This document shows positions 24,813 through 36,793 of a DNA stretch of 64,000 bases, one piece after another. Within the stretch, counting starts at the first letter, position 1, and each line of letters begins with the position of its first letter. Origin of the DNA: Calycina herbarum (taxonomy: Eukaryota; Ascomycota; Leotiomycetes; Helotiales; Pezizellaceae); the NCBI GenBank assembly GCA_001414485.1, contig LLEY01000140.1:1-64000 (forward strand), read 5' to 3'. The position numbers were made by a program, and so were the translations under genes. A model generated the notes under the pieces. The model was not told the origin of the DNA. It searched no databases and was given only the letters and a program-made list of their open reading frames with translations.

Positions 24813-25969
24813 TTAGATGCCCAGACCAGCGATGATCTCCTTCTCGCGTAACACACGTGCAGTCGATAGTCTCTCCGCTTCATCGCTCACAGTCTGGACC
24901 AACGCGGGAAAGACGACCATGCTGTCGCGTCCGTTTCCCGTGTAGTCGAATTGGAAGCTACCTGGCTGCGAAAAAAGCAAGAACGCGAATTGAGCCGCCC
25001 GTTTCAATATCCCTTCGAGATTGCGACGGCGTGCCGATGCGTCGACATTGGGATTGATGAAAAGGTGCAAAATGGGCTCTGCTGTCGCAAGCGCTTCTGT
25101 TATCGCGAGCTCTCGCGGGTCGTTCCCCCCCAGCTTCTGCCCGTATTTTGGTTGAAGCAGGGCACCTGAGATGGTTTTCCACTTGCTGAAGAGCGCTAAT
25201 TGGGCTGCGTATCATTCATTAGGCATATCCATTTTCGAAATGTCGTGAATGACTTACAAGAATCTCCACCTGCGGGTGCTAAAAGTCCAGCGATTTCCTT
25301 GGGAAGAAACGAAGGTTGCCCATCAACACACCGCGAAAGCACCAATTGAGCGAGGACAAGCTTGATTGCAGATATCCGGGTTGATGGATTCAACAACAGT
25401 GTCTTCAATGAAGAAGTTGGAATACCAGTTGCACTCCCCAATTCCGCTAAAGTCGTCTCGTTTATCACCTCGTGGTTGACGGTAGAATTGTGATAATAGC
25501 TCTGGGCGTGATTTTTGATTCCATCCCGAATCTTCGAAAGTCCCCCGATGATGGAGTCGTCTTCGGTGGGTTGAGGCAGGAGGCGATCCACGTTTGTGAG
25601 GACTCCTCCCGATTTCCTCACTGCTGCTGTCATGCCATGTTTTTCGTGTCCGGTGTATGCTGAATCCTCGTGTGGAAGATGGTGCTGTGGATATTTGCGT
25701 TGTTGTCGTTTGTTCTTCAACCTCATGAGGAAGAAGACTAACAGTCCTGCCAGCATAACTCCGGCCAGCAAACATCCTATTCCAATTCCTGCAACGGCGC
25801 CTGAAGATAATGAGTTTTTTGACCCCGCTGCTACGGTGTGCGCTGCCGGGACAGGTGTTGTATTTGGAGTGACTCCAGTGTTATTTGAACCAACGATCGC
25901 AGATGTTGCTGATGATACGTTGCCGCTGCTTTGTTTGCAGTTTCTGTTTTCGCAACCTTGAGGAGGCAT
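24813..25969 (-). CDS. Single-pass membrane protein, function unknown
   Basis: Two exons, 25969-25258 and 25204-24813, with a 53-bp intron (25257-25205); 1104 nt, 367 aa in frame. The N-terminal part is short and Ser/Thr/Asn-rich (MPPQGCENRNCKQSSGNVSS). It is followed by one hydrophobic segment (about residues 58-83, GAVAGIGIGCLLAGVMLAGL, then VFFLM) and a basic stop-transfer RLKNKRQQRK. The C-terminal about 280 residues are cytosolic if the positive-inside rule holds, and include two helical blocks ending FPALVQTVSDEAERL. The layout recalls fungal wall-sensor-like or mid2-like proteins, but no signature is present. ATG 26077 in the same frame would add 36 residues; I prefer 25969 because the added stretch looks non-conserved. 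Confidence 0.7.
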
Positions 25970-26732
25970 GATTAATTGTAGGTTAAGGGCTGAATACGGT
26001 GAAGGATGGAAAATATCGAAGCTGGAATTCCGAGTATAACTTGATATATTATCAAGATCGAGGATTATACCAACCAAGCCATGGTCAGCTTTAGAATCCT
26101 CTCAATCGCTCCACGCCCAGGCCACCCGTCAAAACTTGAGACATTTCCCATATGGTGAGGCTAAGACTAGTTCAAATTGGTAAAACCCCCTGTTGAGGGC
26201 TTCAATATTTTCCTTTAGTTCTTCAGCTGAGTGCGGCATCCAGATCAAGTGATCTTCCATGTCCTTATCAGGTTGTCCTTTCGCCATCCATTTCCCTCCT
26301 CGTTTGAGATCCGTGCTACCCTAGGCACTTCCCTGGAAAGAGACTCTGGAGCCAATCCGCCACAATTTTGCTATTTCTAGTTAGTGCTAGACAATGGCGA
26401 TTCGAGAACAACAGGACGGCAGAAGGGAGAAGTGTCCAGGTCGAAAAAGCAAGACTGTTCATCTTACTCTACTCTTTGGACCCAATTCAGGCTGAGGCTC
26501 GGCCGGGGTCTTGAAAATAATGTCTCACAAAGTTACTTATTATAGACGAGGCTGAGCCCAGACTTCTTGTACAACTTTCCAGTGTCATGATAAATTTCAA
26601 TCACGTTGTATTGATACCGCTGTGGGAAAGGCATCGGCCCCTCAACATCTTTCGTTCTATTTTCGAGCTTGTCCTTACTCAATTGCATCTACCCCTCTCT
26701 ACTCCGCCTCACCACCATATGCGTTTTTCACA
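25970..26732. other. Divergent promoter region
   Basis: This separates the membrane-protein gene (minus) from the Hsp70-like gene (plus). No gene is supported. Regulatory sites for both neighbours are expected here, but I recognise none specifically. Confidence 0.4.
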
Positions 26733-29375
26733 ATGGCCGACAATGACCCTCGACCAGACTTAGTCATTGCGATTGATTTTGGAATGACATGTACACTTAC
26801 CCTCCCAAAGGAAATTTCAAAATTAACGGTCTTTCGCAGGTACTGGTGTCGCATTTTGCAATGTATCAACAGGAGAAGAGACTGTCCGATGGCTTCAAAA
26901 ATGGCCAGGACGAGCGAATGCAGTGGAAAACAAGGTTGTTCGTCTTGCCCCTCCTTGCAGAGCAATACTGATACCCGGGAGGTACCAACTGTCCTAGTAT
27001 ATCCCAAGAATTCAACAGAGCCTTCATCTTGGGGATTTCTTTCCGAAAAGCCAACGGAGCAAATGAGCGAGAATAAGGACTGCAAAGAATGTATCTTGCA
27101 CCCTAGTTTCTAACCACAATATTGAATGCTCATGAATCATAGGGTTCAAGACATTTCTCGACGAGAGCAAACTTCGGATGGCACAACAAAACGTGAATAG
27201 TCAGGGTGTGTGTCCCGCGTCAATACAAGAAGTTGAAAGGCTGTAGATTAAACCATCCCATCATAGGTTCACTTCTAGTTTTCTAACGTATCCTAGTTAC
27301 TGCGACTTTTTCAGGTTCTTGTACCAGACTATACAACAAAAACTGCAAGGGGAAATCGCGAGCCGATGGGAAGATGCAAATATCGAGTTTATTTTCAGCG
27401 TTCCGACGACTTGGAAACCCGTTCCTACGGTAGAAAGATTCCGAACTACTGTCGAGCGTGCGGGGTTCGGTAGATATCCGAATCATAAAGCAGTTATTGG
27501 GTTGACAGAGGTAAATTAAGTTCAATCCCACCCCCGCCCCCCTCCCCTCTCGGCCGGTGAAATTTTTGATAGATGGCGTCTGGGTAACCTTTCTAAATCA
27601 AGCTAACTCAACATTCACGTAGGCAGAAGCAGCAGCAGTACATACAGCACGCGTATTCCCCAAATTGTTCAACGAACGTGATGTATTATTGGTCTGCGAT
27701 GTTGGAGGCGGAACAACAGTTTGTAAATACCACCCGGCCAGCTATTTCACTACTAATTTGTCTCCATAGGATCTTTGCATACTCAGAGTGACGGGTACTG
27801 GTGGGGTGGGAGCTTTAAGTCTTGAGCAAATTGACATAGTACAAGGTACGTAGATGTTCCCTCTTGTTCATGGCTATATGCTAACCTACCTTGAAGGTGC
27901 AACCATAGGATCCGTCCAGCTTGATACGGCTTTCGAAACCTCTGTACGAGAACGATTTGACATGGCCGACCGAACAATACCACTTGGATTTGGACCGAAA
28001 GAGTTGGACGGTATAGCTTGGGAGATGGCAAAAAGCAAGGAATATCAGAATGCCAAGTGCGAATATGGTTCCTCGGATGATGATACTGAATATTTTACTG
28101 TTGCGATTCCGAAACTGAATCGTGCTTATGTAAACGAAAGTGCCGGCATAAGTTATGGTGAGATGAAATTTAGAAGGTGGGCATTCCCAATATGCGGAAA
28201 ACTTCATATCAGGTAGAATTGCTAACGTGCAACAGAGATTCAATCCAAGGCTATTTTGACGCACAGGTATACAAATCATTGCATCTTGACAGAACCTAGA
28301 CACTGACTACTTCAGATTATAAAATTATTCGAGTTGATCGACAAGCAGCTAACTCGAATGCAACAAAAATTCCCTTCTGAACAAGTCGTGAGTTTCCCCC
28401 CTTTAACTCAAGTTGCCAAGCCCTAACTTTTGCCAGGCACATCTAGTTCTCTCTGGTGGCCTGGGTAATTCTGCATACGTACAAAGAAGGCTTCGGGAAC
28501 GATATTCCTTTGGCAACTGCCCATTCTCGAATGCGCGAGCTCTTCAAGTCCGAATTGCTCCAGAACCACAGCTCGTTGTATGCAAAGGAATTGTAGCAGA
28601 TCGTATCCAGAAACTGAAAAGCGGGAAGTCCGTCTTGGGTTGGCGATGTTCGAGGGCATCATACGGGACCCTGTGTAAAGTCCTTTATAACCCAACAAAT
28701 CCTCAACATATTGGACAACGGACGGGAAAAGACCCTTTGGATGGGAAATTATATGTGACCGGTTGTATCAATTGGTTTATTAAGCAGGTATGTGACGAAG
28801 TGAACATTGGCATGATGTAGCAGTGGTACTGATTTGAGAACAGGGAGAACCAGTGTCTATCGACTTCCCGATCGTCAAACATTTCAATCGTAAATGCTCA
28901 CCCGCTACACGGTTTGATCTAAACCCAGCTCGTGTCTTCCCCACTTCTGTTGTCAGCTCCGATCTTGATAAAGACATGCTTCCCTACGTCATGAACTCCT
29001 GTATTTCCTCTTCCCTCCCTCTATACCGATCCAACTAACAAGCCCACAGCCTGCCAAGGACTTTGCTCAATCACTGCAGATTTTGCCAGCGTCCCACTTA
29101 CGAGTTTTAAGCTCAAGAACAGACACTGGTGGAATACGGGCGAGAAATACCATCGTATTGATTTCGTTATCAAAGTCGCCCTAGGACCTGCCGACATAAG
29201 ATTTGAACTTTGGCATAGTGGCCAGAAGTTGAGTAGGGACCAGCCTATAAGAGTAGAGTGGAGTGTGGCGGAACCTCCGGCTGAGCCCGTTACTATGATG
29301 GAGAATGGTTGGGCGAATGCTAGTGTGGCGAATTTTGGTCCTCCTGTGAATGGGTATCCTGGGTGGCAGAGTTGA
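26733..29375 (+). CDS. Hsp70-family-like ATPase (fungal, Hsp12A-like)
   Basis: A gene with about ten small introns. ATG 26733 opens MADNDPRPDLVIAIDFGMTCTGVAF, the first phosphate-binding loop of the actin/Hsp70 ATPase fold, completed across an intron (donor at about 26785, acceptor before 26841). Exon joins at about 26937/26982, 27091/27143, 27244/27316, 27510/27622 and 27719/27771 keep the frame. The second phosphate loop DVGGGTTDL crosses the 27719/27771 intron. The adenosine motif LSGGLGNSAYV is at about 28448-28480. The C-terminal part lacks a classic Hsp70 substrate domain, as in the divergent fungal Hsp12A-like group. Such proteins are cytosolic; their clients are not known. Stop at 29373-29375. 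Confidence 0.8.
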
Positions 29376-30068
29376 GTTTTTTAGGGTTTTTGTTTGTATA
29401 TCGGGATCTTCTCTCGGTACGGGCCGATTATCGGAGTGAGGGAGGGTTGAAATCAAGGTGATTCGTTTCCACGACATGATTTCCTTATTGGGTTTCTATT
29501 TCATTCGACTCTGTTTCATACTCGCCTCACTCGCCCCATTAGCCCGATAAACTTCAATTTCGGCGAGATCCTCCCGTCCCCGCAATTTCGAGGATCCTTC
29601 GCCCCACATTTGGGTTTTACAATCACGCATCTTGCCCCTCTTTCTTTCTTCTTACGATGAGCTTTGCATATTCTGTTCAGAATTCCAGTCTTTTCATCAA
29701 GCGATAAACACTAAGCTGGGCCTTGAAAAGATGAGTTATAGTTGTTTTTCTATTTCAGGCGACGACAAAGAATTGTGAGGCTCAACGGAATCCGCAATTT
29801 AGAACTTAGTGAGCACAGATCCGCACTGTTAAATCCTTCCTATTTTTGGCCAAGTCTAAATCCTTCGTGCCTTTTGACGTTTTGGGGTATATACTCGTTG
29901 CTTGTCTTGGTCGGTGAACTGAAGGACATCCTCGACAATTCTTCCATCTCTCTTTTGGATCTTTTGTCTATGCTCTCGTTAAAATACTTCTATTCTCGTG
30001 TATTTTTTTGGTTTTCATTTTCACTTTATTTATATTCAACTTCTCTTTAACCACTGTCTCTCACCACG
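29376..30068. other. Intergenic, amylase promoter side
   Basis: About 690 bp between the Hsp70-like stop and the amylase ATG. CT-rich stretches near 30010-30060 directly upstream of ATG 30069 look like a fungal 5' leader. No coding region is supported. Confidence 0.45.
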
Positions 30069-31973
30069 ATGTTTCCATCACTCGCGAATCTTCTCGTCCC
30101 TCTTGGACTTTTGTGTTTACTTGAAAATACGCATGCCGCGACACCAGATGAATGGAGAAGTCGTTCCATCTACCAAGTTTTTACCGATCGTTTCGCCAGA
30201 ACCGATGGGCAGAATATATATTGTGCACCAGGATATGGGGGGTTTTGTGGTGGAACCTGGCAGGGAATTATTAACAAGTTGGATTATATCCAAGTATGTG
30301 CCCTCATGTTATATCAATACTGTATCCAAGCTTACGATGGGTGATATCTAGGATATGGGCTTCACAGCTATCTGGATTTCGCCAGTTGTAGAACAGGTTG
30401 CAGATATAGCGAGAGCTTACCATGGATATTCTGCGACTAATCTTTATGGGCTGAATGTGAATTTTGGTACGGCTGCTGAACTTAAGGCTTTGTCCAAGGC
30501 TTTGCATGATAGGGGAATGGTAGGTTCTCATTTCCTTGTGCTTTGGGTGTTTGTCTGCTAACGCGAAGAGTAGTATTTCATGGTCGATGTTGTAGCGAAT
30601 CATATGGCATGGGATGGGAAGTCTGATAATGTCGACTACAGCACACTCGTCCCATTTAACAAGAAGGAGGATTTCCACACCAATCCTACATGTTTCATTT
30701 CCAATTATGACAATCAAACGGAAGTGGAAAATGTAAGTTCTCGAGAGGCTCTTGTTCCAGAATGGGGTACTGATGTTTCTAGTGTTGGATAAGCAACAAC
30801 GACTACCCCCTTCCAGATTTAAATACTGAATCGGAAGAGGTTCGAAGTCTGTTCCATGACTGGGTCTCCTGGTTTGTTGACGAATACTCAAGTACTAATG
30901 ACCCTCTTCACCCCACCTAAAAGTCCATCACTAACCTCACCACCAGTCGACGGTCTCCGAATAGACACAGTGAAGCACGTCGAAAAGTCCTTCTGGCCGG
31001 GTTTCAACAACGCCTCAAAAGTCTTCAACATCGGTGAAGTAGCATATGGAAACATTCCTTATCTCTGTGATTACCAAAAATACATGGATGGACTTCTAAA
31101 CTATGGTGCTTATTACCAAATCACCCAGTTCTTTTCAGATCCCCAGGCCACATCGTTAAACTTGGTTAACTCCATTGATCTGTTGAATACAGATTGTAAG
31201 GATACTGGGCTTCTTGGGAGCTTTATGGAGAATCATGATCAGGGACGGTTTGCGAATTTGACTTCGGATATGACGGTATGATCTTGCATTCCTTCTCTTT
31301 CGGCATTGCAATACTGATATAAATACAGCTTGCAAAAAACGCACTTACGTACACCATGCTCGCAGATGGAATTCCAATCTGTAAACTCCCCTAACCCCCA
31401 TTAATAGATTACAAAATAGCTAACACACTTATTAGTATATCAAGGTCAAGAACATCACTTCTCCGGCGCTGCAGACCCTTATGATCGCGAAGCCGTCTGG
31501 CCCACCAATTACGATACCACAGCCCCTCTGTACACGTTAACCAAACAACTAAACGCTATACGTTCCATGGCTCTCGCTAAATCAAACACGTATCTTACTT
31601 CTCATCAGAAAGTTGTGTACTCGGACTCTCATGTTGTTGCAGTTAAGAAGGGAGATGCGACGACAATGACTTTGATGGTTTTGAATAACTTTGGGGAGAA
31701 CTCGGCACAGAGGAGTATTGTGATGGCAAGTGTTGGATTTGAGAAGGGAATTAAGGTGGTGGAGTTGTTTAGTTGTCGGGAGGTGGTTGTTGATGGCAAT
31801 GGAGGTTTGACGGTTAGCGGGGGTGGTGAGGCTCTGGTGAGTTTTTACCTTTCTTTCATTCTTTCCTTCCTTCTTTTTCATGGTTGAAAATTATTTGAAA
31901 GAGTTGCTAATAGTCCTTACAGGTTTATTATCCCGCTTCTCTTCTTCCAGGTACTGGATGGTGCGGATATTAA
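30069..31973 (+). CDS. Secreted GH13 alpha-amylase
   Basis: Eight exons: 30069-30293, 30352-30519, 30574-30732, 30783-30891, 30947-31275, 31329-31380, 31436-31836, 31923-31973; 1494 nt, 497 aa, frame kept at every join. A signal peptide of about 23 residues ([23 protein letters not shown]) marks secretion. GH13 regions: DVVANHMA (I), GLRIDTVKH with the nucleophile Asp (II), IGEVAYG with the acid Glu (III), ENHDQGRF with the transition-state Asp (IV). It hydrolyses internal alpha-1,4 bonds of starch or glycogen. Region IV normally reads NHDNPRF in fungal amylases, so NHDQGRF is a mild departure. It is convergent with the GH43-type gene (stops 55 bp apart). Confidence 0.92.
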
Positions 31974-32027
31974 GCTGGGTCCTTGGCAAGACCACGTTCG
32001 ATAAGTATTTATTTAAGTCCACGACGT

Positions 32028-33855
32028 CTAGTTCTCTGGAGGGTAAACTACAATCCGGTCTAGATCAGCTCCCTTAACATCAAAACCATTACTCAACCCT
32101 CCAACTGTTATCGTATTTTGTTTCCCCTTTTCAAGCGTCAACTGTAATGGTGTTGACAAAATTATTCCCTTGTGTGTGTCTCTTTGAAACAACGTCTCGA
32201 CCTTTTGTATATCGCCATTTACCACAACGCTACTGATTCTTCGAAGTTGCCAGCTGCCTCCAATACGATCAGGGGTTCCTCCAGCTGCAGCAAAACATCA
32301 ATTAATAGCCGAACAAAGGGGGTTGGATGGGAAACTTACGTTGGTCACCAAAGCCCATATCATCAGTATTTTGGTAGTAGAAAGATACCCATTGTGATTT
32401 TCCATTTCCTTCAATGTTTGTGAATGTTACCGTGCTGTCATTGCCGTAGATGCCAGTCAAAATTACTCCTTCACTTCCAAAGTTCTGGTGACTCGTTAGC
32501 TTTCGGTCGCATTTCTATAGTGTATATGATTGGTGGTCTTACTGCTTCTTGTTTGAAAGCAGCCCCTTTCGTGATTGCATCTTTCCCGTAATATGTCTTT
32601 CCCTTGACTTCTTTCCATTCTCCAGATTTACTGAGGTTATTTTTAGCTTGGCAGCCCAACTTAGAGCGTTCTGCAACGTGACTTACACATCTAGGTCATA
32701 TACATCATGCCAATCGATGGTAAGATCTTTCTTCCTGTCATCGATGTTCATTGGCAGCCAAATATATCGACTTTCCCAAAGAGAGTTTGAGTCCCACTAG
32801 AGTTGAAATATTAGTTTCGCTGCAAGGTTTGGAAGATATGGGGGCGTACCTGATCACCAATGTAAAGGTAAGTCGTTGTCTTGGCTCCCTTGATCGCAAG
32901 AGTAAAGCCAGACTGAGAGTTGAAACCTCGAGTATTCAGTGGCGCTACGATCCAAGGTTGGGACCACGGTCCAGCCAAGCTATCGGCGCGGAATGCCACG
33001 ACATCTTTCTCCAGTCAGCAAATTCTGCAAAATGGGGATGTTTTACTCACTGTTGGGTCGATATCCAGTCTTGTGGCTCATGAGTGCGTAATAGCTCTTG
33101 TCGGTTTGAATAATCGTAGGTGCTTCAAGGTCAAATTTCGGGAATGTGTGAATAACTTTATCGAGGGCTGTGACGTTCTCGTTATATGATGTCAAGTAAA
33201 CATCTCGTGCTTCTTTTCGGTCTCCATTCGAGTAGAGAGCGTACGAGCGGCCATCTTTGTAGTCTGTGAATAAACCGAAGTCTTGAGACCAGTTCCCGAG
33301 GGGACGTGCTGCATCAACGAAGCTGTAGGGCCCAGATATATTCGGGGAAGTGGCAAATCCTTGGAGAAGCAGGCCGTATGTTGAATTATCGGCATGCCAG
33401 AACATCTAAGTTTTCAGTCAGCTTTGTGAATTGCGAAAATTGAGAGTTTACCGACATGATATTGTCCCGTAGCTTCACTATGAACAACCTTCGGTCGCTG
33501 GATGATCATTTTTGGTGAGATATAAGTGTGATTATCGATCGGTGCTATTCATTTGTCAGTTAGCTATACTTTTCTTCTGCGCATAACTCAACATACTGAG
33601 AGCAAGCCCATGTGCAGTCCACGTCGCCAAGTCATCCGAGCTATAAACACTGACACCACCACCCTCGGTCTGCCCTTGTGTTTTATACTCTCCAAAAAGC
33701 CAAAACTTCCCCGTCTCATCATCTTGAACAATCGATCCAGCATGGGCGTTCACCAAATTTCCATCAGTGTCTCGCCATCTACCACCGGGGACAATGTATT
33801 TCCCAAAAGCTGTTGCTGTGAGCAGCAAACATGAAATTGCTTTGAGACCAAACAT
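32028..33855 (-). CDS. Secreted GH43-type glycosidase (exo-1,3-galactanase-like)
   Basis: A minus-strand gene with about six exons. The N-terminus MFGLKAISCLLLTATAFG is a signal peptide. The first blade has PGGRWRDTDGNLVNAHAGS and WLFGEY, a pattern seen in the GH43 subgroup with exo-beta-1,3-galactanase activity. A later exon carries FDLEAPTII, where Glu fits the general acid. Exons are roughly 33855-33605, 33542-33460, 33405-33050, 33000-32850, 32795-32490 and 32340-32028; the junction near 33460/33405 is not settled. The C-terminal about 130 residues (SQWVSFYYQNTDDMGFGD) resemble a CBM35-type sugar-binding domain. The likely substrate is galactan side chains of plant arabinogalactan proteins (inferred). 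Confidence 0.78.
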
Positions 33856-35397
33856 TTCCGCAAAGTATTAAGAATTAATTAAGAATATTTTGGGAAGAAT
33901 ACAATGAATAAAAAGTCCTCATTCAACTTATACAAATGCCAAGTCTACTGTCGTGGGGTCTTACCCCGCGGATCCACATCCCAATTCATCCGGGAAAACG
34001 ACGCCCGAGATGGAAAAACTTTCAATTCGTTTCCAATACTTTAAACTCTTGGAATTCGCGGGGTTTGAAGATGCCAATGTCGTGATTGATTGGCATTCTT
34101 TGTAAGTACTCAGTCCCGAGGATGTGGTGGAAATTATTTTAGTGGAAGGCTGGGTTCGAAGATCCCCCTTAATGACACCGAATGATCCAGGAACAACTCA
34201 GCAACAAATTGATTCTATCCACTTATTTATCTTTCGGTGGTACGAAAGTGGATGAGAGGTTCTGGAAAGAATCCCATTACGGGATCCGTTTGTGAACAAT
34301 ACCAGATCTCTACTAATGATGCCGATATCCTTGTGAGCTTCTTCGCAATGGACAATGGACAATAAAAGCAGCGGCTTCCCACCTGCCGACTTAGCACCAA
34401 ACTCTGTTCTGTTTGATGATTCATGTGACTATCCTAAAACATTAACTTAGGTATTTTAAGCTAGGGTTAGTACAAAATTAGTCGCAATATTTGGTACATG
34501 ATTGGTGCACGTGATCTGGTCAATTATTTCCCACCAGCGTGACGTGCTATTGTGTGGTTATGTGGCAGATATAAGTTAGAACAAAGTCCATGAGTAGAAT
34601 CAATCACTTCAGTCGGCATAAGAGCTTACGAAAACACCACTGTAATGGGTACTAGCTATAGCCATTAAAGTGGTGATTTATATTCGGGATTAATCTTCAA
34701 CATTCGGTTGGGGAAATCGTAAGATTAATCGATTCGTATTGATTGATGCTAGGAACTTTCTTATCTCTGACAAAGGATTGTCTACTTGTGAATAATCCTC
34801 TTGTGCCTACTAGAAACAACTCTCCATTTATTCATTCATACTCTCGTAACAACATCTAGCAAAATAATTCCAAACCACCACGGGGTAATGTGCTCCTTTT
34901 TCAAGTTGATTCCAGATCATACGGTTCTTACAAGACTTAACTTCGAGGTTGCACAAGTGTTTTCTACTAAGATGATTGGCCAGGATAAAGCCAAGGACAA
35001 AGGGGGGTGTTTGGTTAAGCATCATGGCTGCTTACTGAGTCCAATTGTTCTCAAATCCCCTTTCACATGCACTAATTAATTTTTTGTTGGGTTTTGTTTC
35101 TAGAAACAAGAATCTTAACTTTCAATGCTGATTCGCAAATTATTATCTTTCTTCTTTGTTTTAATCATTGTTCGGAAAATGCCCCAAAAGCTATTCACAT
35201 CTATTCTTTTTATTGTCCACCAGGCGCTATTGTCTTTATTAAACAAACCCAGGTGCGAGAGAACACCAAATTGTCAGCGTGCATAAAGTCTTGTCAATTC
35301 TCATTTTGATCTCGCCAGCTTCACCTCGTCGGACTATATACACCACTTACACGCAAATCAACACACCAAACTTACCCGCACTATTACGAACTCTGAA
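33856..35397. other. Intergenic region, 1.5 kb, with degenerate MITE copy
   Basis: This lies between the divergently transcribed GH43-type gene and LPMO gene. It contains a degenerate MITE-like copy (34356 to about 34480) and otherwise nothing I can call. The short open frames at 34800-35300 look random. It should hold both promoters. Confidence 0.5.
34356..34480 (+). repeat. MITE-like element, copy 3 (degenerate)
   Basis: Begins TGGACAATAAAAGCAGCGGC, like the 5' ends at 16427 and 47162. It later has ATTAACTTAGGTATTTTAAG against ATTAACCTAGGCGTTTTAGA in copy 2. The right terminus is not recognisable. Confidence 0.4.
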
Positions 35398-36486
35398 ATG
35401 GTATACTCTAAGACATTTCTCTTTGCTCTCTTCGGTCTCGCCAGCTCTCACATCACCCTTGAGAGTCCAAAGCCTTTCAAGGTAAACGCAGACGGACTTT
35501 CGAACCCCTTGGCACCTTCAGGAGCGAACTACCCTTGTCAGGGTACAGTCTCGCTTCCTAATGGCGGCCCTACCGAAATGGTGATCGGTCAAGAGCAGAA
35601 GGCGACCTTTGGCGGTCTTGCAACACACGGTGGTGGAAGTTGTCAATTATCAATTCTGAAGGGCTTCGAGCCAAGCAAGACGAACGCAGACTTTCGGGTT
35701 ATTAAGACGCAGTACGGCTGTCTCACAAACTCCAAGGGAAACTTGGACGGAGGAAAACCAAATCCAATGACTTTCACGATTCCCGACGCGGTAGAACCTG
35801 GCGAATGGAGTTTGTCTTGGACATGGCAGTCAAAAGCAACTGGAGAGCTCTACCAGATGTGTGCCCCAATCACCGTCGTGGCCAAGAAACGATCCAGAAT
35901 TGAACGTCTGAAACCCGCAACCAGTCCCAACGTCAAGCGAGATTTGAAGGATCTTCCTCCGGTTTGGTTAGCCAACCTTGGAGAAGTCACTGGAACATGT
36001 ACCGTTAAACCTCAGCAGCAGATCGTTGAATTCCCAAATCCAGGAAAAGACGTTGAGCATTCTGAGGGTGATGAGAAGCTCTTCAAGGCCGAGTGTAATG
36101 GCAACAAATACGCAAGTGGCTCTGGTCCAGCACCAGCAAAGTCATCCAGCGGACCAAGTTCAACTGCCACTAAGCCCAGCACCTCTTCTTCATCAGCAGC
36201 TCCCTCCAGTACTTCGGCCAAGCCAAGCACTTCAAGCACTCCAACCTCCAAGCCCACACCCCCAGCATCCCCATCGTCAAGCAAAGCAGCACCTGCACCA
36301 ACCGCATCAGTTCCAGCTACTCCATCAAGCTCCACAGGAATGTGTGAGGAAGGCCAATACTTGTGCGTCAACAGCCACATGTTCTCGGTCTGCACTGGAG
36401 GAAAATGGACTGGACCTCAGCCTTTAGCCGCCAATACTCACTGCGAGGGTGAGGTTGGCCCACTCAAGATCATCAACTCCGCGTAA
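35398..36486 (+). CDS. AA11-like lytic polysaccharide monooxygenase
   Basis: A single-exon gene, 362 aa. A signal peptide (MVYSKTFLFALFGLASS) is followed directly by His, giving the mature N-terminus HITLESPKPF, as needed for a copper histidine brace. A second His sits in GGLATHGGGSCQLSI, a block very like the AVHGGGSCQ motif of AA11 LPMOs, and the domain ends WSLSWTWQSKATGELYQMCA. A Ser/Thr/Pro-rich linker (about residues 240-315) leads to a small six-Cys-like C-terminal module (CEEGQYLCVNSHMFSVC), resembling the chitin-associated module found on some AA11 enzymes. LPMOs oxidatively cleave polysaccharides outside the cell; chitin is the likely substrate by family. The family assignment rests on motif memory only. 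Confidence 0.75.
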   Translation: MVYSKTFLFALFGLASSHITLESPKPFKVNADGLSNPLAPSGANYPCQGTVSLPNGGPTEMVIGQEQKATFGGLATHGGGSCQLSILKGFEPSKTNADFRVIKTQYGCLTNSKGNLDGGKPNPMTFTIPDAVEPGEWSLSWTWQSKATGELYQMCAPITVVAKKRSRIERLKPATSPNVKRDLKDLPPVWLANLGEVTGTCTVKPQQQIVEFPNPGKDVEHSEGDEKLFKAECNGNKYASGSGPAPAKSSSGPSSTATKPSTSSSSAAPSSTSAKPSTSSTPTSKPTPPASPSSSKAAPAPTASVPATPSSSTGMCEEGQYLCVNSHMFSVCTGGKWTGPQPLAANTHCEGEVGPLKIINSA

Positions 36487-36793
36487 GTTATGAATTGAGT
36501 CCATGGAGATGGTGGAAACCCAGTAGTGGTCATCGATCCTTAGTAGGTTATGAATCCTGTTCATGATTCAGCACTTAGAAGTCCTTGAAGGATTTCCAGT
36601 AACCCCCTAATAATTTAAACCATTTGTATTATTCAAATACACGAGTCAAACTTCATAAATCTTCAGCGTGATTTCTTATTTCCAAACGTAATCAACATCA
36701 CTGCAAGTAAAAAAGCAAACCCGGCCCCCTGTTATCATAGACCAACTCTATCGTTTACCTCATTTATATCTCACATAGGAGACTCACTTGCGC
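36487..36793. other. Intergenic, convergent 3' ends
   Basis: About 300 bp between the LPMO stop and the stop of the dehydrogenase gene. Nothing coding. It contains ordinary AT-rich 3' flank sequence. Confidence 0.4.

Noticed and set aside
36012..36395. Minus-strand ORF rich in Gly/Val/Leu
   Set aside because: Antisense of the Ser/Thr/Pro linker of the LPMO gene.
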